In this document: positions 1-10,874 of the stretch, in pieces
Numbering within the stretch: the stretch's first letter is position 1
How the letters are laid out: each line of letters opens with the position of its first letter
From: Amphimedon queenslandica
Lineage: Eukaryota > Porifera > Demospongiae > Haplosclerida > Niphatidae
Length of the DNA stretch: 55,012 nucleotides
NCBI RefSeq assembly: GCF_000090795.2
Contig: NW_003546242.1
Location: 630,940-685,951 of the forward strand
Reading direction: 5' to 3'
The notes under the pieces: model-generated
Databases searched by the model: none
Told to the model about the DNA's origin: nothing
What the model saw: the letters and a program-made list of their open reading frames with translations, nothing else
Program-made: the position numbers and the translations under genes

Positions 1-187
1 TTTGTATTTTCGTTGGTCGTTCGGAATCCTACTTTCATCTTGTTTTTTTAAATTTTTTATGTTCTTGTTTGTGTTGATTTTTTAATAATATTTTGTAAAT
101 TTGTTGGTCGTTCGGAATCCTACTTCATCTTGTTTTTTTTTAAATTTTTCATGTTCTTGTTTGTGTTGATTTTTAAAATAATATTTA
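1..187. repeat. Tandem duplication, about 91-bp unit, two copies
   Basis: The phrase TTGGTCGTTCGGAATCC starts at 13 and again at 104, and the T-rich sequence after it is repeated with small indels. The first copy runs to the window edge, so the array may extend to the left. No coding function is visible. Confidence 0.85.
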
Positions 188-439
188 GCGTATTTCTTTA
201 GTTGCAATTGTGATACTTGTTGATTTTACACAAACAATAATTTTTTTTATTATTATTATCATTGTTATAACATTTATGAGAGACAGCATTGAATAGACAT
301 CTGAAGGAATATCAAGTATCCTGATGACAAGTGAAACTAATACTAGTCTTGACACAAGTCCTTGTTCAAGATACTGTGAGCTAAGAGTGTCCATCTTCCC
401 TGCTATTCCTGTTCTTCCAGGCTGTTGTCAAGTTCATAA

Positions 440-881
440 TTATCTTTGCATATCATAAGTCATAACATTAATTAATTGTTTGTTTTTTAAAAATAAAATA
501 AAATAACATACTTGATAAAACAGTAACATGTAAAGGCAATACCTTCTTTTAGCTGGAAACCACCACAAAAGTATTGTAGTATGTTGATTCCAAGCATAGC
601 TTGGTAAAAAATAACTTGCTTCTTCCAGAGCTGCAGATCTGAGCATGCTCGACCCCACCCAAATTTTGGAGCACATGGCAAGCTTCTTTAATTAACAAAA
701 TGGCGGAATGTAGCTAAGATGGCTCGATCCAGCAGTCACAGTATCACTTTTTCCTTACTTGAAGAATGATCTGATGGGACATGGACCTGCGCATAGACTG
801 TTGGAGTAGATTGGTGTAAGAATTATTCTTGTAGCACCAACTGATACTGAGATACACACAGACAACTGGATTGACAGGACT

Positions 882-912
<31 letters not shown>

Positions 913-935
913 GATGAAAAAAGGTGGCTGAACAA
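440..935 (-). other. Possible minus-strand exons, unknown function
   Basis: Two adjacent open stretches (935-744 and 676-440) are read on the minus strand. The first holds a poly-serine run encoded by the GAT repeat at 883-911 and ends near a donor-like GTAAGG. The second contains a mixed-composition stretch beginning MCSKIWVGSSMLRSAALEE. I recognise no domain. This could be two exons of a host gene or chance open frame; the poly-serine run alone is weak evidence of coding. Confidence 0.2.
883..911. repeat. (GAT)n microsatellite
   Basis: About nine uninterrupted GAT units, followed by GAAGATGAA. Read on the minus strand it would code for serine or isoleucine runs. Confidence 0.9.
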
Positions 936-1339
936 AACGGCCGGTTCGCCGATTTTTGACTTTTCGCTTAGGAAAGGTCTAGAGCCACGCTAGTTGTACC
1001 ATTGGAGTCCTCTGGTCAAGATAAGGTTCTCTATAAAGTCTGGTAAGCACAGGAGCTTGTTTTCCCGGTATAGCAAGGCTCCAAAAGTCGTGGCAGCCAT
1101 TTTGTTTGGGGGTGAATCCTACTTAGTAACGCTACTGCGTTACTAATACATGATGCATGTACGTACAACTATTACAAATGAAGTGTCTTATACTTACAAA
1201 TCATAATAATTATAATGAAAATGGCATAGACTATAATTACAAGCACAATACAAGGCCCATTACCTCTTCGTATCTCTCTTTAATACTTACAGATGATACT
1301 TAGACACATAATTATTTATACTCAAGTGCTTCTTATTTT
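936..1339. other. No gene seen
   Basis: Mixed-composition sequence without a convincing open frame, RNA gene or transposon end on either strand. Confidence 0.5.
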
Positions 1340-1640
1340 TGACTAATTGATATAGTGTATGGAATTATCAGAGTACAGCTTTTCATAAATGAGATAGTTC
1401 TGCAGTTCACAAATATACTCACATACCATGTAGACTAACCAAAATAGCACAGAATTGGTGCCACATTAATGCTTCTTAATTAATTTGTGGCCCATTATAG
1501 TGTACGTGTACATGTATAGCTACTAAACAGATTACAGAGTACACCTTTTCACGAATCGGATAATTCTGCAGTTCCCAAATATACTCACATACAATTTACA
1601 AACAAAAATAGTACAAAGTCAATAATTATTGATTAATAAT
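1340..1640. repeat. Degenerate direct duplication, about 166-bp spacing
   Basis: The segment beginning CAGAGTACAGCTTTTCA at 1369 recurs at 1535 with a handful of substitutions, including the following CTGCAGTTC and AAATATACTCACATAC blocks. There are two copies only and no coding content. Confidence 0.75.
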
Positions 1641-1768
1641 GAAAAAAGCAAATATGACAGGTAAATATTTTTTCTCTCCTCTCATCTCTCTTCTGAATAT
1701 TTATGTCACGCTATACTGCAACTAACGACATGCAACAATTATTTAATAACAAAATCGTTTTTGCATTC

Positions 1769-2741
1769 TTACATTATACTTTTAATAAAATCATACGCAA
1801 CAACAGTTTTGGGACGATCATCTATGTTATACTCCTGACACTTCTCTACAATGGACACAAACCTGGTATGGAAAATTTCATCGCAACAATAATTGATGAC
1901 ATAATCCTTCCAAAAGAGCATACATCAGATGTTTTGATCGTTTTTCAAAACTATATCTCACATCTGGTGCAATTTGAGGATGATTCTTTTTGTTTCACTT
2001 GCTCAACTGAGGACAAATAGTACAATCGTGCATGTTTCTTGAAACATGCCTTTCCAACATCTATGATATGAGTCTCTAAGGCATCTCCACATTTATCACA
2101 ACATTGTCACTTTTAAGGTCAGTATGTAAAATAGTTCCATTATGTTGATTGTGTAAATACATCAAACCACTTGTTCTTCATTGTTAAGCGTTTTTCAAGC
2201 AAAAACATGTAGGTAAAACAGTTTCCTCAGTAAGCAGCGAATGAATGGAGCAGGAGTTTCCATTGATACTATGAAAAGTCATGAGTAAACCCTTGTACCC
2301 ATTAGTAGTAGTTAAAAGTCCCATGAGGAACGAAATATTTTTGTGGCAACATTGACTCAAGATAAAAGCCTCATTATTGTAGGATTAACTGTACAATGAG
2401 TCTTTCCTCAAGACTTTCACACATAAAGAATGTGGCTCAGCACATCCATTAAAACATTTTCCAAAAACGCCTTTTCCTAGTACCTTCTTTTTATCTGTAA
2501 CAATTTCTTCTTTGTGAAAATGACGAATGTTGCTCAGTGAAATATTAGGCGTTGCTTCACGACAAGCAAGTGATGGCCTTGTTTCTCCACCCTTGCTTAA
2601 TGATGTGCTGATTTGGGATATCACAGAAACTTTCTCCGCTTTTGTTCTAGTAGCCATTAAGAGTGTCCTATATATAAAATTAAAGAACACTATGATTGTC
2701 ACCTCAATAAAAAATAATATTAAAATAATTATTAGTTTCAT
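1769..2741 (-). pseudogene. Decayed protein-kinase-like gene (TKL/Tyr-kinase type fold)
   Basis: Read from 2741 downward, the frame opens with a hydrophobic, membrane-like N-terminus (residues about 1-30), then a spacer. A glycine-rich ATP loop follows (GKGVFGKCFNG, residues about 89-99), with an LCVKVL strand whose Lys matches the ATP-anchoring lysine. The 118-residue frame stops at 2385. Further down the same strand, in shifting frames, come a catalytic-loop-like HTDLKSDNVVIN, a stretch like the kinase C-lobe (PQIAPDVRYSF, SDVCSFGRI) and a final DDRPKT, ending at a TAA at 1769-1771. Several frameshifts separate these blocks, so no complete kinase can be made. The HRD motif reads HTD. The fold assignment comes from motif order; the subfamily is inference. 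Confidence 0.6.
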
Positions 2742-2759
2742 GATTGCTAATCAAATGCT

Positions 2760-4080
2760 AATAGCTTAATTTCAGTTTTACCATTATTTGATTATAATAC
2801 CTATTACTATAACACATGCCATGGCATCACAAGACCAAATTCGGCCAGGCTTTTTACTAGAACACAAACCTTTTTAGCTCAGTATTCTTAAGGGTGTTGT
2901 ACTGTGGCAATTCGATTTGCTTCCTTTTTAACTATTTTGAAAGAAAAAATACTAAGCAATTTTGCTTGTTTTTTTGAATAAAAAAGAACTTAAACTCGCC
3001 AAGAAACTGCCACATCATTTAGTTAAATAAACACTTCGTCTTCCATTTTGAACAACTGCAGCTTGTTCCATGCATGCGCACAATCAACCATGTATGGTAC
3101 CATACTTCAATCTTGAGGTTGTTTCTCTTCGCTTGAGCCAGCTGTCTCCTGGACTCCTACTGTGAGATATCCTTACGCATTTTTGTTCCTTAAGTGTTAT
3201 GACGTTTAGATTCACTCTTGTTGCTTGCTTGCCACTGCTATAAAAGAGTCCAGTCGCCTTGAGTTGTCTGCCACTTTGAGTTATCTCAATCCATCAATGT
3301 TACTTGAGTTTTATTGGCAATGAAAATGTAACTCAGTAAAAATTTGCTTTTTGTGGCATGAAAAACCCTACAGTATTAGAGTTGCAGGCATTCTGAGAAG
3401 TGTAAAAAAATATTTGTTTATAGCTGGGTTCTTATTAAGAGATATTAGTTGTTTTCTGTACCTTGTAATGCTGCCAGAGAAGGATTTAGACTGACACTTT
3501 GCGTCATTTGCTATTACAAGGTTTACCATGTGTAAGCGTAAGCTGTCATTTTGCCTGCCGTAGCCACACCCACTTTAATTAAGGTTGGTTGCTAAGGAAA
3601 CCTGGTAGGTATTTGTATTAATCATTAATCTTTATCAATCAGGCTTACACTATGTATTTTGGTCGTTCAAACTGCTGTAAATAGTGGGTGGGCCAGGCCC
3701 ACCAAAATTTGTCGTCCAGTAATTTAAAATTAACATTTTAAGGTGACTAAGTAAACTGTAGATCATGACTATGTAAACAATTTGTCAACCACACTGAGAA
3801 AGGCCATTCAACTTTCTTAATCTTCTAAATTTTTACTTCCAATCTATGCAGGTCCTATTGCCGACATTCAACAATGGCTCCACTCGCAATATTAGTACCC
3901 ACCCAAATATTTAACCTTAGATCTGCCCCTGGTTGTAATTGTAATATTTGTTATCCATCCATATTGGTGAAAAACATATAAGATGCATTAATTTTCAGTG
4001 ACATGTCATATAATACTCAAATTTATTTATTATTACAGTGAAGCTTTGGAAATACAAGATGAATAATTTGATGTGGGGGC
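2760..4080. other. No gene seen; one short perfect hairpin
   Basis: About 1.3 kb without a supported gene. At 3687-3703 GGTGGGCC and GGCCCACC form an 8-bp perfect stem around a single A. This could be a remnant of a transposon end, but no partner end was found. Confidence 0.5.
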
Positions 4081-4081
4081 T

Positions 4082-4360
4082 TCACTTGTGTATAATGTTG
4101 TACTGTATTTTGTTTTTTGCATTACAGTTATAAAATTCTGATAATTCACCAGAGAAAAGTAGCGGGAAAGATTCATCAACAAATGAGTCGCAATCTAAAA
4201 AGTTAGTGGTGCTTGATCCGTATAATCCATTCAGTGTCAGCTTTAACTTTAATATTGCATTGGGGTTGATAAAGGGGGGCATGGATATCTCTTGTTTATA
4301 CATTTTTATGACACCTTCCCATTCACTTTTCTGAAAATTAGATTCAGTAAAGTAAGTCAT
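4082..4360 (-). other. Small open frame, unknown
   Basis: A 92-codon minus-strand frame with ordinary composition, starting MTYFTESNFQKSEW. No domain, signal peptide or membrane segment is recognised. It could be an exon of a decayed gene or chance. Confidence 0.2.
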
Positions 4361-4421
4361 GGAAACAGTCGGAAAAGATCAAACAGAAGAAGATGGATGA
4401 CAGTGGCGTATTGCTTTATTT

Positions 4422-5419
4422 TTGAAAACTTATTGTTTTCTTTCATTACAATCTCCATCTACTACTAGTACGGTTGAATCCGTAGCTGTGTATGTCAAAG
4501 CTAGCTGTGTCAAGTTCTTTTCTGTCTTTAAAGACTGGATTGAAACAAAATACTTCGTTTTCAGCAATAGTGGTCATTTCTATGGTTTAGTTAAGACTGC
4601 GATTCGATATTCGGTAGAGTACACGAGTGGGCATCAGTTATCAGTTGTACAGATTGTAAGAGTGGTGAGGCTATGAGAGCAATTCTTGAGGGTGTAAAGT
4701 GGCCACAAGTCTTCTCAGGGAAATAGCTGATATTAATGTAAGCTTTAATTTTGTTTTTTACTTATGGAATTGTTTGTATAGGATACTCAATCAAAGGAAA
4801 TTTTTGCTAAAGCTAGATATGCTCTCACAAATGGATTTAAAGATAATGCAGTCAAAACATTTCTCCTTTATGTGGTAAATTGCATTTTGAGGAATTGTTG
4901 CTGTACATCACATATTTCTCTAGCAATGCATTAGTCAACAGTATTGCTATTGTGTTAACATAATGTTTTATACATTGTAGTTACATTCCTATATCCACAA
5001 AAACTCATATGGAAACCAAGGTAAAGGTTGAAGTATGGGAACAGTTGTTGGATGGAAACATAGGAGAGAGAACTGTGGACAATTTAATATTATCAGTAGG
5101 TTATGCTGTCTAACTTTATATAGAGCTTTCATTATGCCATTACGGATTCCCAGCCTGTTTGCTATGTATCTCTTTTGATAGCGTCAATATAATTGTAATC
5201 GTTGTGATTGAGGTATTTTGTATTTTGTTTCATTGGTACCTAATCTGTTTATGCAAGTAGGCTAAAAGCGTGAACAAAGGAACTGGGGCACGTTCTGCAA
5301 ATTCAATACCATTAGAGTCCTCCTTAATTTGCCAGCTGTGCTTCTATCTCAACACCTTTTGCTTAAATTACTTCCCAGATAGTGTTCTACAATTGGGTTT
5401 AAATATGGAAGGGCAAAAA
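4422..5419 (+). CDS. Probable multi-exon gene, unknown function
   Basis: Four open stretches follow each other with plausible splice sites. The first runs from 4422 to about 4676-4737, ending near TTAAT|GTAAGC. The second starts after TTGTATAG at about 4782 and reads DTQSKEIFAKARYALTNGFK. The third follows CATTGTAG at about 4980 and contains VKVEVWEQLLDGNIGERTVD. The fourth follows GCAAGTAG at about 5266 and reads AKSVNKGTGARSANSIPLES, closing near AAAA|GTGAGC. Implied introns are about 45-170 nt, in keeping with other introns here. I do not recognise the protein. Exon borders are read by eye; the frame between exons one and two is not certain, so this may be a pseudogene. Confidence 0.4.
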
Positions 5420-5561
5420 GTGAGCAATTACATTTTGCTCTTGTTTTGTGCTTGATTAAATGTAATATCATTCCTTAAATGTCGCAAATTTCTAAAGCAT
5501 TGATGATCTGGTAGCCTTTATCTTATTGCTGACCTGTATGTTAAGTATAGATATATATATA

Positions 5562-5792
5562 TGTGACCATAATTCACAAAAGGTATCTTAAGGTGGATTT
5601 TAAAATTCATCATTTTAATGAAAAATATCGAGTGCTCTGTTGGACAATTATTGTTTCTAAAAGTTACAAATAACTTTTTGCATAATGTGGATTAATTTCA
5701 TGATTAATGGAGCTGAGAAAGTTAGATTTTTTCGGCTTTAAAGACAAATTTCACTACCAACCATAAGGTACCTTTTGTCATTTGTGGTCACA
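5562..5792 (+). mobile_element. MITE copy 1 (TGTGACC family, TA target duplication)
   Basis: A 231-bp element that starts TGTGACCATAATTCACAAAA and ends in the near-inverse TTTTGTCATTTGTGGTCACA. It is flanked by TA on both sides (5560-5561 and 5793-5794). No coding capacity. The terminal inverted repeats run about 28-30 bp with a few mismatches. The TA duplication fits Tc1/mariner/pogo-type mobilisation; the source transposase is inference. Confidence 0.85.
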
Positions 5793-6029
5793 TATTGTGA
5801 TGAAGCCACATATTGAAGGATTAGCAGAGCTTATATATTCCATACAGCACTGTAAAGTGACCATAGTGCTTATATAGGCCCTGTGGCTCTGTACTAGTGT
5901 AAGCCCACACTATACATACTTGTTAAATGTATGGCTCCGCCCTACCATATATCATTTAAAATACAGTGCTTGTGCTACATGGTGTATATAGGCACCTTGC
6001 CCTTGGGCTCGGTGCCTATATAGACCATA
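5793..6029. other. Spacer between two inverted MITE copies
   Basis: Contains internal near-repeats around TATATAGG (5871-5880 and 5985-6025, e.g. GTGCCTATATAGACC). No gene seen. Confidence 0.4.
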
Positions 6030-6268
6030 TGTGACCATAATTGACAAAAGGTACCTTATGGCGGGTAGTGAAATTTGTCTTTCTAGCCTAAGAAATCCAA
6101 CTTCCTGAGCCCTATTTATCATAAAATTACTCCATAGGATGCAAAAAGTTACCATGAAACTTTTAGAAACAATGATTGTCTAACAAAGCACTCACAGGTT
6201 GATATTTTCCATTATAACGATCAATTTTAAAATCCGCCATAAGGGCCCTTTTGTCATTTATGGTCACA
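6030..6268 (-). mobile_element. MITE copy 2, inverted relative to copy 1
   Basis: A 239-bp element with ends TGTGACCATAATTGACAAAA and TTTTGTCATTTATGGTCACA, flanked by TA (6028-6029 and 6269-6270). Its reverse complement aligns with copy 1 over its length: shared inner blocks include GGATTTTAAAATT, TTGTTTCTAAAAGTT and AACTTTTTGCAT. The two copies are therefore in opposite orientation. Confidence 0.85.
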
Positions 6269-6481
6269 TATAGCACTCACTGCTGTGTTATAAATACTAC
6301 ATGTATAATATTTATGGGTGAAACAACTTCAGGCCAAGTAATTTAAATGCACACTAAATACACTCTTTTGCTATTAATCATTGAAGCTCAGGCTTTGCTT
6401 TTTTTTACAAATTCTCAGTACAAACTACTTATCATTGTTTAATCATGTATGTATGTTTAGGGTAGGCTCTGTTATGCTCAA

Positions 6482-6685
6482 TTGAAAAAGACAGTTTTAT
6501 TAGGAAAGTATGGTAATTTAGGCCACCATATTGGCATCACCATTACTTATGAAGTATTTGGCATCAAGACCACACAAGGCATCATGAAACAGTCACAGCA
6601 ATTGATGACCTTTGTTCAGTTATATATTCAGTTACTGATTATCAATGCATACTATCGCCATAAAGACAGACCTTGTGCAACTTAA
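6482..6685 (+). other. Small open frame, unknown
   Basis: A 67-codon frame beginning MKKTVLLGKYGNLGHHIG. No recognised domain. It lies antisense to the kinase-like region next to it and may be chance. Confidence 0.15.
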
Positions 6686-6769
6686 TATAAAGACTTCATT
6701 AGGATGACGAAACCTACAAATACAATATTAAACTGTAAAATAGGCTAAGGGCAAACTTTGCCAGAGCAA

Positions 6770-8004
6770 ACACTTCTGCCTCAAGTTGTAGCTCTGCTGT
6801 TGTCTTTAAGGCAGCAACTCCATTTTAAAATAAACATTCATAAGGTAATTATAGAAAATATTTTGTTTGTTTTTACGTGGTTTAATACTTTGATTGCCAC
6901 AGTTGTACCATGTGAAGGAATATTACAACCTTTATATACCACACCAAAACCACCTTTACCAATAATCATATCATCAAAGTTCATAGTTGCATTTTAAACT
7001 TTTTTAGGTTTTACTCCTTAATGTAGGTAAAATTATTACTTAATTTAGTGATCATACTCATCACATGTGGTAAAAGACTTTCGTCACTTATAGGAGACAA
7101 AGAAACCCATCGTTAAGTTTTAAAAAAAAGCAAATATTATGCCAAAAATAGTTTCTTTATACTTACTTCATGGCACACTTTCTGAGCTGGTACTTGAAAA
7201 CTGACCTTGAAAATTGCTTTGGTGAATTGCTGAACTTGCTACATCTTCCACGTCATATTATTATACAATATCAACTTATGTACTACGCCATGCTTACCGT
7301 ACTTTTTAACAGAAGGAATCTAAATAAAACAAAAATATTATTTTCACCATAACAGTATATACCTTATTATTGCTAATAACTCATACATCGTGATTATGAC
7401 ACCCTAATAATGAAAAATGTAATTTTATAAAACATTTAATTAATGCTATTATTTACTTGTTCCTGGAACCAAGTCCTACATGTAGTTTGTCAGGCGAAGT
7501 AAGTATCTGTCTATGTTCCAAACACTAGAAACTTTTCCAAAAGCGAGAGGTGCAACTGAAATAACAACCGCACTAGCTCGAAAAAGACTAATTGAATCAT
7601 ACTCTCCATCTAGTTGAAGAACAGGTTCTGCTTTCAATACAACATCTTTGTAGAGATCGCTTTTCTTTAAAGGTACCTCATAATATGGAGAACTCTTGCA
7701 ATACGAACCATTTTGAGCCATGGTCATTTCACAAAATGCTACAAAATGATGAATGATAAAAAAGCTGACTATAAAAGTTACTTCAATATCATCTTTCTGA
7801 CTCCTTATTTCAAAACTTTACTTTGTCATTTTTTAAAGGGCTTTACAATGGTTAATAATTTCTGCAACAGCCAATGAAACTCAACATACTATGAGGGCCT
7901 CACTTACATCTGGAATCATCAGTACCATCCAATTTCATGGCTTTTTCATGTAAAGCGTCTGAAATATCAATAAGAGAGGACACTAAATCTTCACTTTCAG
8001 CCAT
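6770..8004 (-). pseudogene. Kinase-like gene, N-terminal exons plus ATP-loop exon
   Basis: Exon 1 (8004-7908) starts MAESEDLVSSLIDISDALHE and ends at GTAAGT. Exon 2 (7738-7480) follows an acceptor TTTTGTAG and joins in frame, reading CEMTMAQNGSYCKSSPYYEV to RYLLRLTNY, with a possible donor GTAGGA. The implied intron is 169 nt. Further down, at about 7250-7165, there is a short exon-like stretch bounded by TAG and GTAAGT. At about 6990-6850 comes a clear kinase N-lobe: MNFDDMIIGKGGFGVVYKG with TVAIKVLN (glycine loop and ATP lysine). Then, out of frame, ALKTTAELQLEAEVFALAKF resembles the alpha-C helix. No catalytic loop follows, and a stop lies just before the MNFDDM block. Probably a truncated relative of the gene at 1769-2741. 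Confidence 0.5.
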
Positions 8005-8102
8005 AACTCCCTAAGTTTTTCACTTCTCACCCAACTGAAAGCTTTACTAAAAGCCCAAATCTAATTCTCTACTTGTTGGGCATGGCATGAGGTGTGACTG
8101 CG

Positions 8103-8985
8103 CTAATAAAGCGGAATCATGGCCGTTCCGATACCGTTGGAGGCCAGATCGGATACAGCAAGACACGGTATCCGATACCGGCTTCCATACTGGGCACCCA
8201 GTATTGGAGTGTCCTTCTGGGCTTCCATATCCAACTGACAGTATAACTCATCTGCAAGGATCCCAGTGAGAAGCTTCCACAAAACTAGTAAGCAAAAGAT
8301 AGGTTTAAAATCGTCTACAGCTGTTCCCTTTCTTGTATCCCTTTGAACCAGCTCTGTGTTGCCACAAGTGAGCCAATCAGGGGTCTCCTCTCCATGCAAT
8401 AAACCATTAAGCGGCTCAGCAATCCTTTCATGACATGCCATGAACTGTTGGAACCAATATCCCTGAACACCATCCAACCCTGGCATCTTCCAATTTGGAA
8501 TTTTACCACACTGTTTCTTAACTTGCTCAACATCTATATTTACTTCCCCTTGCCTTTCATATCCAATCTCCTTGATCTCTGGTAACCACTTTACATTCCT
8601 ATTGTGCTGCACAGCAGTATTCCAAATCCCAGACCAAACAAAACCTGACAGTCTGAAGGAATAGTTACTACTTTCTCTTGATCTGCCTCAGTTGCAAATC
8701 GAACTTATTCTGATCTGTGCAAAACAGCCTATTTTGCTGGTACTGCTCTCTTCGCTGGTCATACCTCCTGATCTTGTGTGCCTTAGCTATTAATCTCTGC
8801 TTCACTTCCTCAATGACTACCCTCTATCCTTTTTGCCCTATCCAGAAATTCCAATCCAACTCCCGGAATTTCCATTCTTTCTTAAATTTGCCTTTCAATT
8901 GCTGATTTAAAACACTGATGACATACCTAAGCTGCTTATCTCTTTTGTGCACACTGACAAGTTTACTCTTCCACCCACAACCTTA
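8103..8985 (-). pseudogene. LINE reverse transcriptase, N-terminal part (minus strand)
   Basis: The minus-strand frame 8612-8103 contains the start of a non-LTR reverse transcriptase. It has NWKMPGLDGVQGYWFQQF (fingers motif with the usual PGxDG), then VDDFKPIFCLLVLWKLLTGI (the R-P-I-C/L motif, with RP mutated to KP) and a degenerate end. Upstream on the same strand (8985-8640) come HKRDKQLRYVISVLNQ, KKEWKFRELDWNFW and [12 protein letters not shown]-like remnants of the pre-RT linker, in broken frames. The sequence diverges after about 8240, before the catalytic YADD box, so the element is truncated. It resembles R2/R4/Dong-type LINEs; that subfamily is from memory. Confidence 0.7.
8188..8203. 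repeat. Short perfect hairpin
   Basis: TACTGGG and CCCAGTA flank CA. Near it, CGGTATCCGATACCG (8165-8180) is also self-complementary. These sit where the LINE sequence is lost and may be the end of another insertion. Confidence 0.5.
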
Positions 8986-8989
8986 ATGA

Positions 8990-10068
8990 ATGTGTACCGA
9001 TGAGTATATTCGTCCATGTGTTTTTTTGTGCATGAAAGTTTTTAAACTTACTTTGCGGGCAAAGTAAGGAGAGTAGGCTTTACCTAACCTCTTCCTTACA
9101 TTCTCCAAAGTGAAGCTGTTAGCTTGTGGTTCTAGAACGTTATAGTCTGAGAAGCAGTTGTCGTGTAGTTAGACTACAAACAAGGTGTGCTATGTCACTC
9201 AATCACAAAGTGCTCAAAAAATAGCTAACATAATCTTACTCTTCAATGTCTGGGGAGTCCAAAGAGCTATCACAAGCAGCTACAAGCTTAATGAAGCACC
9301 AATAATATAGGGAAACAGTGTTGCCTATGACCCGCCATAGCAGCCAATGGAGGAGTGGTGTGGGCGTGGTCTCACAGCAAATGAGACATGGAAAACTTAT
9401 TGACCTATTTCTCTGCTCCACTTGAGATAACAAGCTTAAACTGATAGGACACTTTGAGTAGGACATACAGAAGACATTTAAAAAGTCTAATTGCTGTGTT
9501 TCCTTGTTTTCAAGCCTTCTTTGCCACATATCAATCACTGCATTGTAGCAGTTCATCATTACATAGGGGAATAACAATATGAGAGCAACAAAGAACTTGT
9601 TATTGACAAAACAAGGGTTATAACTATGATGTAGCATTTGTATTGAAAGAACACTACACTTTTACCAATTTCCATGTAAAGTAATGGAGACAATAAGAGG
9701 TGTGGTCTTGAGAAGCTGATACTAGGCTCTCTTTCTTGCCTATTTTCTTGACTTGGAAATAAGGAAAGCTCTGATTCATTGCTAGACATTGTGTGTACAC
9801 TTGCTCTATTGTTTGATATCATAACTACTGTTCATTATTGCTGCTTTATAATTCTGATCAAATTTCTAAGCTACATTACTGCATTATTACTGCATGTTGA
9901 CTTGTGGAACAATGTTTTGGATTTCTACAAGTACTTTAAGTGTCCCTTTCTCCCATAACTAAATGCATCTGTCATTTTTGGTTGCTATCTTCTTGTTTTA
10001 GCAACTGTATATTGCTGCTATCCCAACATTGCCAACTGCTACCCATGCGGTTAATTATTAATTATTAG
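8990..10068. other. About 1.1 kb of other sequence splitting the LINE; small unknown frames
   Basis: LINE-like coding stops at about 8985 and resumes at about 10070 on the same strand, so this block looks inserted. Both borders carry TTAAT (about 8984 and 10050-10064), but I found no matching terminal repeats. Inside are two overlapping minus-strand frames, 9822-9559 (starts MISNNRASVHTMSSNES) and 9637-9236 (starts MLHHSYNPCFVNNK), of no recognised family. A perfect 10-bp stem (CTTACTTTGC / GCAAAGTAAG) lies at 9047-9068. Confidence 0.4.
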
Positions 10069-10076
10069 CCCTGTCT

Positions 10077-10874
10077 ACAAAAGACTTAATATCTCCCTGT
10101 AGCCTCCGCTTCCACCATGGCTCATTAAAACTGACACCCTGACTCTTTGTATCCCCCACCAAGTTCCTCAACCCCAGTCTCTTAGCATTCAGCAAGCTAC
10201 CTGCTTTCAACAGGCTGTTTGTTTCACTGACATTGTAGGTGTGTATGTACCTCAGTACTTAGTTAACTTTTCTAGTTTCCTCCCCCAACTTCGTTCTGTC
10301 TACCTTCCTGAATTCAAGCCAAAAATGCGTATCACTACCAATCTCATTATACAAATCCATAATCTGCCCACCCGACACTCAAACCTCCTCAGAGACACCA
10401 TTAGCAATAGCAAGTGACCCAACCACAGACTGGTCACGATCACTTAACCCAACGCAAGGCTCTAAAGGTTCCTGAGACACATTCACTCCATACTCCACAC
10501 GCCCAGAAACCCTACTCTTGATCTCATCGAGCCCCACCATACCCAACAATCCCTTACTCTGAATAGCTCTAACCTGATCGCATACTTGTTCAGACATTCC
10601 ATAACCTCGATCCTTCCATAACTCAGAACATTTTCTCCTAGAACCTCGTTCTGCTTTCCGATCAGCATTTACAGGGCCACTCATTTAGTAGCACACACAC
10701 CATCGCAGCAACATTATTTTCTATGACTATTGCACTCTCTCCGACCGCCTCCAAACAGCAGAAAAATGACAACTGGATTTGTCCTGCTGGACAACGGAAC
10801 TCCAAGCGAGCTTTTCCTATAGCAGAACTGGCTGTAGGACTACTATAGCCATTCTCTTCTACTCCAGTAGACAT
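10077..10874 (-). pseudogene. LINE 5' coding part (minus strand)
   Basis: Minus-strand frames at 10874-10662 and 10684-10379, then broken frames to 10077. The latter include SFNEPWWKRRLQGDIKSF, a motif common in the segment before the reverse transcriptase of some non-LTR elements. Spacing and strand agree with the RT remnant at 8103-8985, so both are taken as one element. Frameshifts and stops occur throughout. The N-terminal 10874-10379 part has no recognised domain and is assigned by position only. Confidence 0.5.

Noticed and set aside
1703-2020. Plus-strand 105-codon frame
   Set aside because: It is antisense to the C-lobe of the kinase-like gene read on the minus strand, where several kinase motifs align; the plus frame shows none.
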